Positions 1 to 5,318 of a DNA stretch of 5,318 bases are shown here, piece by piece (the stretch's first letter is position 1; each line of letters begins with the position of its first letter). The DNA comes from UBA8437 sp003445035. GTDB taxonomy: Bacteria; Planctomycetota; Planctomycetia; Planctomycetales; Planctomycetaceae. The stretch is taken from positions 1 to 5,318 of the forward strand of contig CALCHI010000186.1 of assembly GCA_937901285.1 (NCBI GenBank), read 5' to 3'. A model generated the notes under the pieces. The model saw only the letters and a list, made by a program, of their open reading frames with translations. It ran no database searches and was not told the origin of the DNA. Made by a program: the position numbers and the translations under genes.

Positions 1-1
1 G

Positions 2-439
2 CGGGCGAGGAAGTGGCTGTTGAAGGCCGTGGCGAAGACGAACGAGGACCGCGTGTTCCGACTGCTGGGGCTGGTGTGGTCCGGGGCCGCGAAGACGGAT
101 GTCCAACGACTGGCCAAGGAGTTGAAGTCGAAGCAGCGACCCGAGGGGGGGTGGGCACAGTTGCCCGAGAGAAAGAGCGACTCGTACGCCACCGGCCAGG
201 CGTTGTTCGCTCTGAAGGCCGCCGGGATGAAGGTCGGCGATGATTCCTACCAGGCGGGGTGTCGGTACCTGCTGAAGTCGGTGAAGTCTGACGGGTCGTG
301 GCTGGTCGCGACCCGCAGCAAGGCGATCCAGAAGTACTTCGAATCGGGTTTTCCGCACGAGAAGTCGCAGTTCATTTCGATCTGCGGCACGTGCTGGGCG
401 ACCCTGGCGCTGCTGGAATTGCTGCCCGCGGCCAAGTGA
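2..439 (+). CDS. Prenyltransferase/squalene-oxidase-repeat protein, 3' part only
   Basis: The frame is open to the left edge, so this is the C-terminal 145 residues of a longer protein. A TTG at position 20 is in frame but is probably not the true start, because coding-like sequence (ARKWLL) precedes it. The fragment looks like alpha/alpha-toroid repeats of the squalene-hopene cyclase/prenyltransferase superfamily. A QW-type repeat lies at visible residues 45-51 (QRPEGGW), followed by the helix SYATGQALFAL (61-71). A second repeat has KSDGSW (95-100), then the segment ATRSKAIQKYFESGFPHEKSQF, and finally a Trp-containing helix CWATLALLEL. The 'SW..TRS...Q.YFESGFPH..QFIS' ending is, from memory, typical of planctomycetal squalene-cyclase-like repeat proteins often annotated only as hypothetical. 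The cyclase active-site DXDD motif is not in the visible part, so enzymatic activity cannot be judged. It converges on the aldo/keto reductase gene, with 6 bp between stop codons. Confidence 0.8.
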   Translation, partial: RARKWLLKAVAKTNEDRVFRLLGLVWSGAAKTDVQRLAKELKSKQRPEGGWAQLPERKSDSYATGQALFALKAAGMKVGDDSYQAGCRYLLKSVKSDGSWLVATRSKAIQKYFESGFPHEKSQFISICGTCWATLALLELLPAAK

Positions 440-445
440 CCACGG

Positions 446-1465
446 TCACTCGCGGTACTCGTCTCCGCAGTCGCCGATGCTGTCCAGCAGGTCGCGGTGG
501 CCCTCGGTGGTCTCGTCGATCACTGCCCAGTCCTGCTCGTCGAGTGTGAAATCGAACACGCGGGCATTTTCGGCCCGGTGTTCGGTGAGGCCCAGTCGGC
601 ATCCCACGATCACGCCGGCGACACGGTCCTGGTCGAGAATCGCGCGGGTGGCCACGTTGGCCAGGCCGACCTCGTGCCGCTGGGCGATCGTTGCCAGGCC
701 GGTCAGCAGTCGCTGGAACAGGTCCCATCCGCCCCAGGCGTCGACCATTCGCTTGTACTTCTTTTTCGAGTTCGTCTCGAGATCGCTGGGCCTCGGTTCG
801 TCGCTGCCGATGTACCTTTCGGAGATCAGTCCACCGCACAGGGTGCCGTAGGTGAGCAAGCGGATGTCGTGCTCCTGGCACACTGCCAGTTGCTCCCGTT
901 CGGGCCGCCGGTCGACCAGGCTGTACTGGACTTGATTGGAAATGACCCGGATTCCGGATTCGGCAATCCGGGCCAGGTGGATCGAGTCGAAATTGGTAAG
1001 GGCCAGGTGCCCGATGCGGCCTTCGGCCTGCAGGTCGGCCATGTGGCCCAGGGCGTCGAGGTAACGGGTGTCGTCGTAGTCCCACCAGTGGAACTGCAGT
1101 ACGTCCAGGCAGTCGACATCCATTCGTTTTAGCGACACTCCAATCGCCTGCTCCACCACTTCACGATCCATTGGCCCGGGCGACGGGCACCACTTGGTCA
1201 TGGCCTGTACAGCATGGGTCGGGTGGTCTCCGCGACGTTCTCGTAGCCGGCGGCGAAATTCGCCGTAGATGTCCTCGGCGGGTCCGTAGTGGTCGGCCAT
1301 GTCGAGGGTGGTGTAGCCGTCATCGAGGTAATCGAAAAGCGATTCGGTGGCGGCCTCGTTGTCGATGACCCCATGTCCCCCGGAGAGTTGCCACAGGCCG
1401 ACAGGAAGCGGGCAGATCGAGAATCCGTCTCCGAGCTCGCGACGGTTGTCCGGGGAAATTGGCAT
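446..1465 (-). CDS. Aldo/keto reductase family oxidoreductase
   Basis: This is a 339-residue NAD(P)H-dependent oxidoreductase with the AKR (beta/alpha)8 fold, probably cytoplasmic since no signal peptide is visible. All four catalytic residues are recognisable: D55 and Y60 in LDMADHYG, K91 in AMTKW, and H126 in LDVLQFHWWD. The N177-QVQYS segment is the usual AKR strand-6 motif. The C-terminal GVIVGCR (284-290) with EN (299-300) fits the NADP-phosphate binding region. Length matches the family. The ATG at 1465 was chosen because the family-like sequence (GDGFSICPLPVGLWQLSGG) begins about 12 residues later. The frame stays open upstream to 1888, but that extension is His/Pro-rich, lacks AKR similarity and overlaps the opposite gene, so it is rejected. 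There is no clear Shine-Dalgarno before this ATG. The gene is divergent from the deacylase gene. Substrate is unknown; sugar or carbonyl reduction is only a family-level guess. Confidence 0.9.
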   Translation of the reverse strand: MPISPDNRRELGDGFSICPLPVGLWQLSGGHGVIDNEAATESLFDYLDDGYTTLDMADHYGPAEDIYGEFRRRLRERRGDHPTHAVQAMTKWCPSPGPMDREVVEQAIGVSLKRMDVDCLDVLQFHWWDYDDTRYLDALGHMADLQAEGRIGHLALTNFDSIHLARIAESGIRVISNQVQYSLVDRRPEREQLAVCQEHDIRLLTYGTLCGGLISERYIGSDEPRPSDLETNSKKKYKRMVDAWGGWDLFQRLLTGLATIAQRHEVGLANVATRAILDQDRVAGVIVGCRLGLTEHRAENARVFDFTLDEQDWAVIDETTEGHRDLLDSIGDCGDEYRE

Positions 1466-1536
1466 GAACGGGTTGTCGGAAAGGGGCTGGTGGGGGTGGG
1501 AACTCCGGGGACGCTGTTGCCGGTGAGTGTCGTCGA

Positions 1537-1542
1537 TACAAT
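1537..1542 (+). promoter_or_regulatory. Candidate -10 element for the deacylase-mfnB unit
   Basis: TACAAT matches TATAAT at 5 of 6 positions and is one of the few AT-rich hexamers in the gap. No convincing -35 exists at 16-18 bp; the best partner, TTGCCG at 1517-1522, has a spacer of only 14 bp. If used, transcription would start near 1549 with a leader of about 76 nt. It lies just downstream of the predicted leftward start site, so the two transcripts would overlap at their 5' ends. Confidence 0.2.
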
Positions 1543-1558
1543 GGCGGCGTCCAGTCGC

Positions 1559-1587
1559 ATTGCAGCCCGCCGTGGGGTCGAGGTCAA
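1559..1587 (-). promoter_or_regulatory. Candidate sigma70-type promoter for the aldo/keto reductase gene
   Basis: On the minus strand, TTGACC (1587-1582) matches the -35 consensus at 5 of 6 bases. It is followed after exactly 17 bp by TGCAAT (1564-1559), which matches the -10 consensus at 4 of 6. A start near 1552 would give a leader of about 85 nt to the ATG at 1465. This rests only on consensus matching in GC-rich DNA. Planctomycete promoters are poorly described by the E. coli consensus, so confidence is low. Confidence 0.3.
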
Positions 1588-1612
1588 GTGCGGCTGGCAG
1601 CCAGGGCCAGCA

Positions 1613-1617
1613 GGGAG
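1613..1617 (+). promoter_or_regulatory. Ribosome binding site supporting the ATG at 1625
   Basis: GGGAG lies 7 bp before the ATG at 1625. It supports this start over the in-frame upstream positions reaching back to 1289, as does the signal peptide that begins right at this Met. Confidence 0.6.
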
Positions 1618-1624
1618 ACGAAAG

Positions 1625-3208
1625 ATGCAACGGTTGGGACTTGTGGCGATTGTCATCATCGCGTGGGGAAGTGGTCCGGTCAGCTCGGCCGAACCCGTGA
1701 CGGCCGACGTTGTGCTGGAAGGTGGCGAGATTCACGATGGGACAGGGCGGCCCGGGGTGATCGGTGACGTGGCGATTCGCGGTGGGAAGATTGTCGCGGT
1801 GGGGGCGTTCAAGACGAAGTCGGTCGAGTGGAGACTGGATTGCCGGGGCCTGGTTGTGATGCCCGGTGCCATCGATCTTCACAACCACAGCGATCGGCAG
1901 GTGGTCGATTCGAAGACGCGAGCATGCATCAACTATCTGATGCAGGGTTGCACGACCATGGTCACCGGCAACTGCGGTTCGGGCCCGGTCGATGTCGGTG
2001 AGTACTATTCAAAGATCAACCAGGCTGGCGCCGGGGCCAACGTGGTCCACCTTTTGCCTCAGGGGTCGCTGCGTCGGGAGGTTGTTGGAACCGATCGGCG
2101 GGCGGCGACCAGTGAGGAACTCCAGGAGATGGTTCGCCTGGCCGAGAAAGCGATGGCCGAAGGGGCCTGGGGGATGTCGACAGGACTGATTTATGTCCCC
2201 GGAACCTACGCCGACACCAATGAACTGGTCGCCTTGGCCAAGGTGGTGGCCCGACACAACGGGATTTACGCCAGCCACATCCGTAACGAGAACGTGCGGT
2301 TGCTGAAGGCGGTCGACGAGGCGATGGAGATCGGGCGACGGGCCAAATTGCCGGTGCACGTGTCACACTTCAAGTCGAGCGGCCGCGAGTCCTGGGGGCT
2401 GGTGCGACGTGCGGCGGAGCGGATTGCCGCCGCCCGAAAAGCGGGACAGGTGGTCACCGCCGACCAGTATCCGTATGTCGCTTCGAGTACCTCACTGGAC
2501 GCAACGGTGATACCGACCTGGGCCCGGGCCGGGGGGCGGAAGGAGTTGGTTCGGCGATTGGACGACAAGGAGATCGGACAGAGAATTCGTACGGCGATCG
2601 CCGAGAACCTGAGTCGCAAGGAGAACGGCCGGGTGCTGAAGATCGCCCGCTATTCTCCTCGGTCCGACTGGGTTGGGAAAAGTGTGGCCGAGATTGCCGA
2701 GGGCGAGAAGCTGACAACCGTCGAGGTGGCCGTGCAGGTTGCCAGGAATGGTGGGGCGGCAATCGTGAACTTCAGCATGAGCGAGGAGGACGTGCGACAC
2801 ATCATGCAGGTGCGCTGGGTTGCGACGGCGTCGGACGGCCGGGCCTATCTGCCCGGCGCGGATCGTCCACATCCTCGCAGTTACGGCACGTTCGCCCGAA
2901 AACTCGGTCACTACGCAATCCGGGAGAAGGTTCTGGGATTGCCGGCGGCCGTGCGCAGCATGACCGGATTGCCTGCCAAGATTCTTGGATTGAAGGATCG
3001 TGGCGTGTTGCGGGTCGGCACGGTGGCCGACGTGGCGGTGTTTGATCCCAAGGCCATTCGAGACGCCGCCACGTTCGAGGATCCTCACCAGTACTCCGAG
3101 GGGTTCCGTTACGTGTTCGTCAACGGCCGGCCGGCAGTGTTTCGAGGGAAACCCACTGGGGCCCTGGCGGGTCGGGCGGTGGTGCATGAACAGGAGAAGG
3201 CGAAGTGA
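1625..3208 (+). CDS. Exported N-acyl-D-amino-acid deacylase (D-aminoacylase) family amidohydrolase
   Basis: This 527-residue metal-dependent hydrolase is expected to remove the acyl group from N-acyl-D-amino acids, releasing a D-amino acid and a carboxylate. Residues 1-22 form a signal peptide: MQR, then a hydrophobic stretch (LGLVAIVIIAW), then a likely cleavage after VSSA. This suggests a periplasmic location, with no lipobox cysteine. The amidohydrolase small beta domain follows (ADVVLEGGEIHDGTG, residues 27-41). Ligands expected for D-aminoacylases are present: HxH at H86/H88 (DLHNHSD), C117 (TGNCGSG), H218 (ASHIRNE), H248 (HVSHFKSSG) and D404 (TASDG). The stretch from HPRSYGTFARKLGHY to MTGLPAKILGLKDRG (416-460) is characteristic of the family, and the return to the beta domain is GTVADVAVFDP. 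Length is slightly above that of cytoplasmic D-aminoacylases because of the leader. The stop overlaps the start of mfnB by 4 bp. Exact substrate (D-Glu, D-Asp or neutral D-amino acids, or a peptidoglycan-derived amide) cannot be read from sequence. Confidence 0.9.
   Translation: MQRLGLVAIVIIAWGSGPVSSAEPVTADVVLEGGEIHDGTGRPGVIGDVAIRGGKIVAVGAFKTKSVEWRLDCRGLVVMPGAIDLHNHSDRQVVDSKTRACINYLMQGCTTMVTGNCGSGPVDVGEYYSKINQAGAGANVVHLLPQGSLRREVVGTDRRAATSEELQEMVRLAEKAMAEGAWGMSTGLIYVPGTYADTNELVALAKVVARHNGIYASHIRNENVRLLKAVDEAMEIGRRAKLPVHVSHFKSSGRESWGLVRRAAERIAAARKAGQVVTADQYPYVASSTSLDATVIPTWARAGGRKELVRRLDDKEIGQRIRTAIAENLSRKENGRVLKIARYSPRSDWVGKSVAEIAEGEKLTTVEVAVQVARNGGAAIVNFSMSEEDVRHIMQVRWVATASDGRAYLPGADRPHPRSYGTFARKLGHYAIREKVLGLPAAVRSMTGLPAKILGLKDRGVLRVGTVADVAVFDPKAIRDAATFEDPHQYSEGFRYVFVNGRPAVFRGKPTGALAGRAVVHEQEKAK
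3192..3196 (+). promoter_or_regulatory. Ribosome binding site for mfnB
   Basis: AGGAG sits 8 bp before the GTG at 3205, inside the last codons of the deacylase gene. Together with the GTGA stop/start overlap it supports GTG as the mfnB start and suggests translational coupling. Confidence 0.6.
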
Positions 3209-3948
3209 GCGGCGGAGCCGTGGGGTTGCTGGTGAGTGTTCGGTCGGTTGAGGAAGCGAGGGCGGCCATCGAAGGGGGCTGCGCGGTGCTTGACGTCAAG
3301 GAACCCGCACGCGGCCCGCTGGGGATGGCCGATTCGGCGGTTATCCGGGAGGCCGTCGAATGCGGTCGAGTCGCAGGGGTGGCCACGAGCATGGCGTTGG
3401 GTGAGGTGGTGGAATGGACAGACGAGTCGGCAGCGGCGTGGGATGGCCCGCGAGTTGACTTCGCCAAGCTGGGCCTGTCGGACGCCGACCAGCAGGCGGA
3501 CTGGAAGGCCCGCTGGCAGGAATTGCGAGGCGAGTTGCGAGGCGTGGACCGTTGGATCGCGGTCGCGTATGCCGACGCGGCGGGGTGTGGCGCTCCGGCC
3601 GTCGAGGAAGTGGTTGCTGCGGCCGTGGGGACAGGGTGTGCCGGCGTGCTGATCGACACCTGGGACAAGTCCCGGGGGCGGCTGGTCGATCACCTGACGG
3701 TGGAACAGCTCGCCTCGGTCCGCAAGTTGACCCGTGATGCGGGGCTGTTGCTGGCGCTGGCCGGCCGGGTGTCGATCGTGGATTTGCCCGGTGTGGCGGC
3801 CATCGGGCCGGACCTGGTTGCCGTTCGCTCGGCGGCGTGCCGCGATGGACGACGTGAACTTGCCGTGGAGTCGAATCGGGTCAGGGAACTGGTTGGTTGC
3901 CTTGAGGTTGCCAGTGGACCGGCTGCGGAGTGGCGGAACGCAGGTTGA
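3205..3948 (+). CDS. mfnB: (5-formylfuran-3-yl)methyl phosphate synthase MfnB (DUF556 family)
   Basis: MfnB condenses two glyceraldehyde-3-phosphate molecules into 4-(hydroxymethyl)-2-furancarboxaldehyde phosphate, the first step of furan synthesis for methanofuran or methylofuran. The 247-residue protein follows the archaeal family, compared from memory with Methanocaldococcus MfnB. Matching blocks are LLVS (8-11), AIEGGCAVLDVKEPARGPLG (21-40), FAKLGL (86-91), VAYADAAG (120-127), LIDTWDKSRGRLVDHL (149-164), LALAG (183-187) and VAVRSAAC (205-212). K32 in DVKEP sits where the Schiff-base lysine of the archaeal enzyme lies. K88 and D151/K155 match other conserved active-site positions. The start is GTG at 3205, 4 bp inside the deacylase gene. 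The conserved core ends near residue 233; the last ~14 residues are an extra tail lying in the antisense overlap with the kinase gene. In bacteria this enzyme implies formaldehyde or formate handling through tetrahydromethanopterin and formyltransferase/hydrolase. Confidence 0.92.
   Translation: MSGGAVGLLVSVRSVEEARAAIEGGCAVLDVKEPARGPLGMADSAVIREAVECGRVAGVATSMALGEVVEWTDESAAAWDGPRVDFAKLGLSDADQQADWKARWQELRGELRGVDRWIAVAYADAAGCGAPAVEEVVAAAVGTGCAGVLIDTWDKSRGRLVDHLTVEQLASVRKLTRDAGLLLALAGRVSIVDLPGVAAIGPDLVAVRSAACRDGRRELAVESNRVRELVGCLEVASGPAAEWRNAG
3520..3543 (+). repeat. Two-copy 12-bp tandem repeat inside mfnB
   Basis: Two adjacent 12-mers (3520-3531 and 3532-3543) differ at a single base. They are in frame and encode ELRG twice (residues 106-113). 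The repeat falls in a charged helical loop region between the FAKLGL and VAYAD blocks, so a small in-frame duplication there would be tolerated. It may be chance. Confidence 0.4.
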
Positions 3949-4516
3949 CCCAGTCGGTTGCAGGCAACTGGTCGATCCAGGTGGTCAGGTGTTCGTCGAC
4001 AAGACCGGCAGCGGATACCGCGGCGGGGCTGTTGTCGGTTGGCAGGTCGACCGACTTGACCAGGGTCAAGCTCGAGGCGGGCCAGGTGCGTGCGATCCAT
4101 CCGGCGATGGTGTCACTGGTGGCCTGCCAGGAATGGGGAAGCTTGAGGGCCTGTAGCGGCTCCTGGGCGGCGAGAAACGTGCCGCAGTCGAGGATCGGCC
4201 AGCGGCCTGTCGCCCACGCCTCAACGGCCTGACCGTGATCGGTGACGATCTCGGTGCGGGGCAAAAGAGTGGCCAGGAATCTTGAGTTCAGCGTCATGGC
4301 GTCGATCGCCAGGGCGTGCGCGGTGTCGTCGTCGAATGCGTGTGCCTGGTGCCATTCGCGAACGATGTTGGCAGCCGAGCCGCCGCCAACAATCAGCAGG
4401 GGCCGTTGCCTGGGAGAAGCGGTGAGCAATTCGGCCAGCCGCGAGGGCATCTTGGGCCAGTTCAGCAGACTGCCCCCGAGCTTGACGATGTGCACCGGTG
4501 TCGCGTCTGGTGGCAT
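3881..4516 (-). CDS. MfnE-like amino-acid-kinase-fold protein, probable methylofuran pathway kinase
   Basis: This 211-residue cytoplasmic protein has the aspartate/glutamate/uridylate kinase fold. Visible motifs are the N-terminal phosphate loop VKLGGSLL (11-18), the second glycine loop LIVGGGSAANIVREW (41-55), AHALAIDAMTLNSRFLA (66-82), LPHSWQATSDTIAGWIA (126-142) and LTLVKSVDLP (150-159). The 'LP.SW..TSD.IA.WLA' and 'KSVD' motifs set apart the small kinase subgroup found with tetrahydromethanopterin/methylofuran genes in methylotrophs and planctomycetes. Archaeal MfnE in this superfamily phosphorylates aminomethylfuran-methyl phosphate to the diphosphate. That exact reaction is inferred here; the adjacent mfnB supports it. 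The ATG at 4516 was chosen because the kinase core starts 8 residues in and GAGG lies 5 bp upstream. The gene follows hisG by 17 bp on the same strand, so they are probably co-transcribed. The final 22 codons overlap mfnB antisense and form a Pro/Gln-rich tail outside the usual core. Confidence 0.8.
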   Translation of the reverse strand: MPPDATPVHIVKLGGSLLNWPKMPSRLAELLTASPRQRPLLIVGGGSAANIVREWHQAHAFDDDTAHALAIDAMTLNSRFLATLLPRTEIVTDHGQAVEAWATGRWPILDCGTFLAAQEPLQALKLPHSWQATSDTIAGWIARTWPASSLTLVKSVDLPTDNSPAAVSAAGLVDEHLTTWIDQLPATDWVNLRSATPQPVHWQPQGNQPVP

Positions 4517-4521
4517 CGACG

Positions 4522-4525
4522 CCTC
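4522..4525 (-). promoter_or_regulatory. Ribosome binding site for the MfnE-like kinase gene
   Basis: On the minus strand GAGG lies 5 bp before the ATG at 4516, in the short gap after the hisG stop. It is a short match but correctly spaced, and it supports the chosen start. Confidence 0.45.
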
Positions 4526-4534
4526 GCGGTCGGC

Positions 4535-5318
4535 TCAGTCGATGATCTTGTTGATCGGATATTCGACGATACCGCGGGCCCCGGCGGCCTTGAGCACCGG
4601 GATGATCAGTCGCACGGTGGGGCCGTCGAGAATCGTGTTGACGGCCACCCAGTCGGGGTCCGAGAGGGACGAGACGGTGGGTTGCTGGAGGGCTGGAAGT
4701 TGATCGAGGATCGTCGGCAAGTCGACTCGGCGGACGTTCATCATCAGGCCCGCTTTGCCTTCGGCGTCCAGGCAGGATTGCAGCATCAACGCGATATTGT
4801 CGAGCTTGGTCTTTTTCCACTCGTCGGCGATGGAGTCGTGATTGGCAATCAGTCGGGTGGAACTCTCTATCACCGTGTCGAGGATTCGCAGGTTGTTGGC
4901 TCGCAACGAGCTGCCGGTTTCGGTGACCTCGACGATCGCGTCGGCGAGTTGTGGAGGCTTGACCTCGGTGGCTCCCCAGGAAAATTCGACGGTTGCCTCG
5001 ACGCCGTGCTCGGCCAGGTAGTTGCGTGTCAGTCCAACGGCCTCGGTGGCGATCCGCTTTCCGGCGAGGTCGTTGACCGATTGGATCTCGGAATCTTCCG
5101 GAACGGCCAGGACCCAGCGAACCTTGCGGCGGCTGACCTTCGAGAACACCATTTCGCAGACCTCGAACACGTCGGCCTGGGTCTCCAGTACCCAGTCGTG
5201 GCCGGTGATGCCGGCATCGAGAATGCCCTGTTCAACATAGCGGGCCATTTCCTGGGCCCGGATCAGCAGGCATTCGATCTCGGGGTCGTCGATCGTGGGA
5301 TAATACGAGCGGGATGAG
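4535..5318 (-). CDS. hisG: ATP phosphoribosyltransferase, long form, N-terminus off the window edge
   Basis: HisG joins ATP and PRPP to form N1-(5-phosphoribosyl)-ATP, the first committed step of histidine synthesis. 260 residues are visible and the frame continues through the right edge. An internal ATG at 5248 is not the start, because the preceding codons (SRSYYPTIDDPEIECLLIRAQE) are HisG-like. Visible blocks in order: GILDAGITGHDWVLE (31-45), the lobe hinge LAGKRIATEAVGLTRNYL (84-101), and the PRPP-binding loop ADAIVEVTETGSSLRANNLRIL (126-146, continuous with the preceding lobe). A C-terminal PII-like regulatory domain of about 70 residues follows (about 191-260, MMNVRRVDLPTILDQLPAL to GIVEYPINKIID). 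That domain marks the long, hexameric form, which is normally self-sufficient and feedback-inhibited by histidine, rather than the short HisZ-dependent form. About 30 N-terminal residues should be missing. It lies 17 bp upstream of the MfnE-like gene on the same strand. Confidence 0.93.
   Translation of the reverse strand, partial: SSRSYYPTIDDPEIECLLIRAQEMARYVEQGILDAGITGHDWVLETQADVFEVCEMVFSKVSRRKVRWVLAVPEDSEIQSVNDLAGKRIATEAVGLTRNYLAEHGVEATVEFSWGATEVKPPQLADAIVEVTETGSSLRANNLRILDTVIESSTRLIANHDSIADEWKKTKLDNIALMLQSCLDAEGKAGLMMNVRRVDLPTILDQLPALQQPTVSSLSDPDWVAVNTILDGPTVRLIIPVLKAAGARGIVEYPINKIID

Larger units (their letters stand above)
1466..1624. other. Divergent intergenic region between AKR and deacylase genes
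   Basis: This 159-bp gap is the only substantial noncoding segment. It must carry the promoters of both the leftward aldo/keto reductase gene and the rightward deacylase-mfnB unit, unless those start inside genes. It holds one candidate promoter per strand and a ribosome binding site for the rightward gene. I see no strong palindromic operator or riboswitch-like fold. Open frames run through it on both strands, as expected in GC-rich DNA, but they have no family-like sequence. Confidence 0.7.

Noticed and set aside
437..448. Possible bidirectional terminator between the convergent genes at 439/446
   Set aside because: Only 6 bp separate the stops, and there is no GC-rich hairpin with a T-run on either strand. 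Termination, if any, must occur inside the coding sequences or be factor-dependent.
497..1132. 211-residue plus-strand open frame opposite the aldo/keto reductase
   Set aside because: It is the antisense shadow of a well-supported gene with an intact catalytic tetrad; long antisense frames are common at this GC content, and its translation shows no recognisable family.
1289..1624. N-terminal extension of the deacylase frame back to 1289
   Set aside because: It would overlap the aldo/keto reductase gene and put 112 residues before a clear signal peptide. A GGGAG ribosome site and signal peptide both mark the ATG at 1625.
1466..1888. N-terminal extension of the aldo/keto reductase frame back to 1888
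   Set aside because: It translates to a His/Pro/Asn-rich stretch without AKR similarity and runs antisense to the signal peptide and catalytic domain of the deacylase. The family-like sequence starts just after the ATG at 1465.
2492..3187. 231-residue minus-strand open frame opposite the deacylase
   Set aside because: Low-complexity Arg/His/Pro-rich translation with no motif, fully inside a gene with all metal ligands present on the other strand.
5029..5238. Small minus-strand frame and internal ATG at 5248 as alternative hisG starts
   Set aside because: The smaller frame is out of register with HisG motifs. Codons upstream of 5248 still encode HisG-like sequence, so the true start lies beyond the window.
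4316..5317. 333-residue plus-strand open frame opposite hisG and the kinase gene
   Set aside because: It spans two real minus-strand genes and the gap between them, is Gly/Asp/Val-rich in the manner of antisense frames, and matches no family I recognise.

Overview
The window is GC-rich (roughly 60-65% by eye) and almost fully coding. It holds four complete or near-complete genes plus partial genes at both edges. The gene mix points to a bacterium of the Planctomycetes group, though no phylogenetic marker is present. It combines a squalene-cyclase-repeat protein with the C-terminal motif I associate with planctomycetes, a secreted D-aminoacylase-type amidohydrolase, and two enzymes of the methanofuran/methylofuran pathway in a genome that otherwise looks bacterial. 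Planctomycetes and methylotrophic proteobacteria are the known bacterial carriers of tetrahydromethanopterin/methylofuran-linked C1 genes. The lineage call is inference.

Layout, left to right. (1) 2-439 (+): 3' end of a prenyltransferase/squalene-oxidase-repeat protein. (2) 446-1465 (-): aldo/keto reductase with an intact catalytic tetrad, meeting gene 1 tail to tail with 6 bp between stops. (3) 1466-1624: a 159-bp divergent intergenic region, the only real noncoding stretch, with weak candidate promoters on both strands. (4) 1625-3208 (+): N-acyl-D-amino-acid deacylase family protein with a signal peptide and all expected metal ligands. (5) 3205-3948 (+): MfnB, (5-formylfuran-3-yl)methyl phosphate synthase, overlapping gene 4 by 4 bp and so probably translationally coupled to it. 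(6) 3881-4516 (-): MfnE-like amino-acid-kinase-fold protein, overlapping mfnB tail to tail by 68 bp. (7) 4535-5318 (-): long-form HisG, cut at its N-terminus by the window edge, 17 bp upstream of gene 6 on the same strand.

The most notable feature is the mfnB/mfnE-like pair. MfnB makes the furan precursor and MfnE activates the aminated furan in methanofuran assembly. The two genes sit in convergent transcription units. Each is attached to an unrelated upstream gene (secreted deacylase and hisG), and their coding 3' ends overlap. I see no rRNA, tRNA, CRISPR array, insertion sequence or convincing intrinsic terminator. No stretch over 300 bp lacks a gene.
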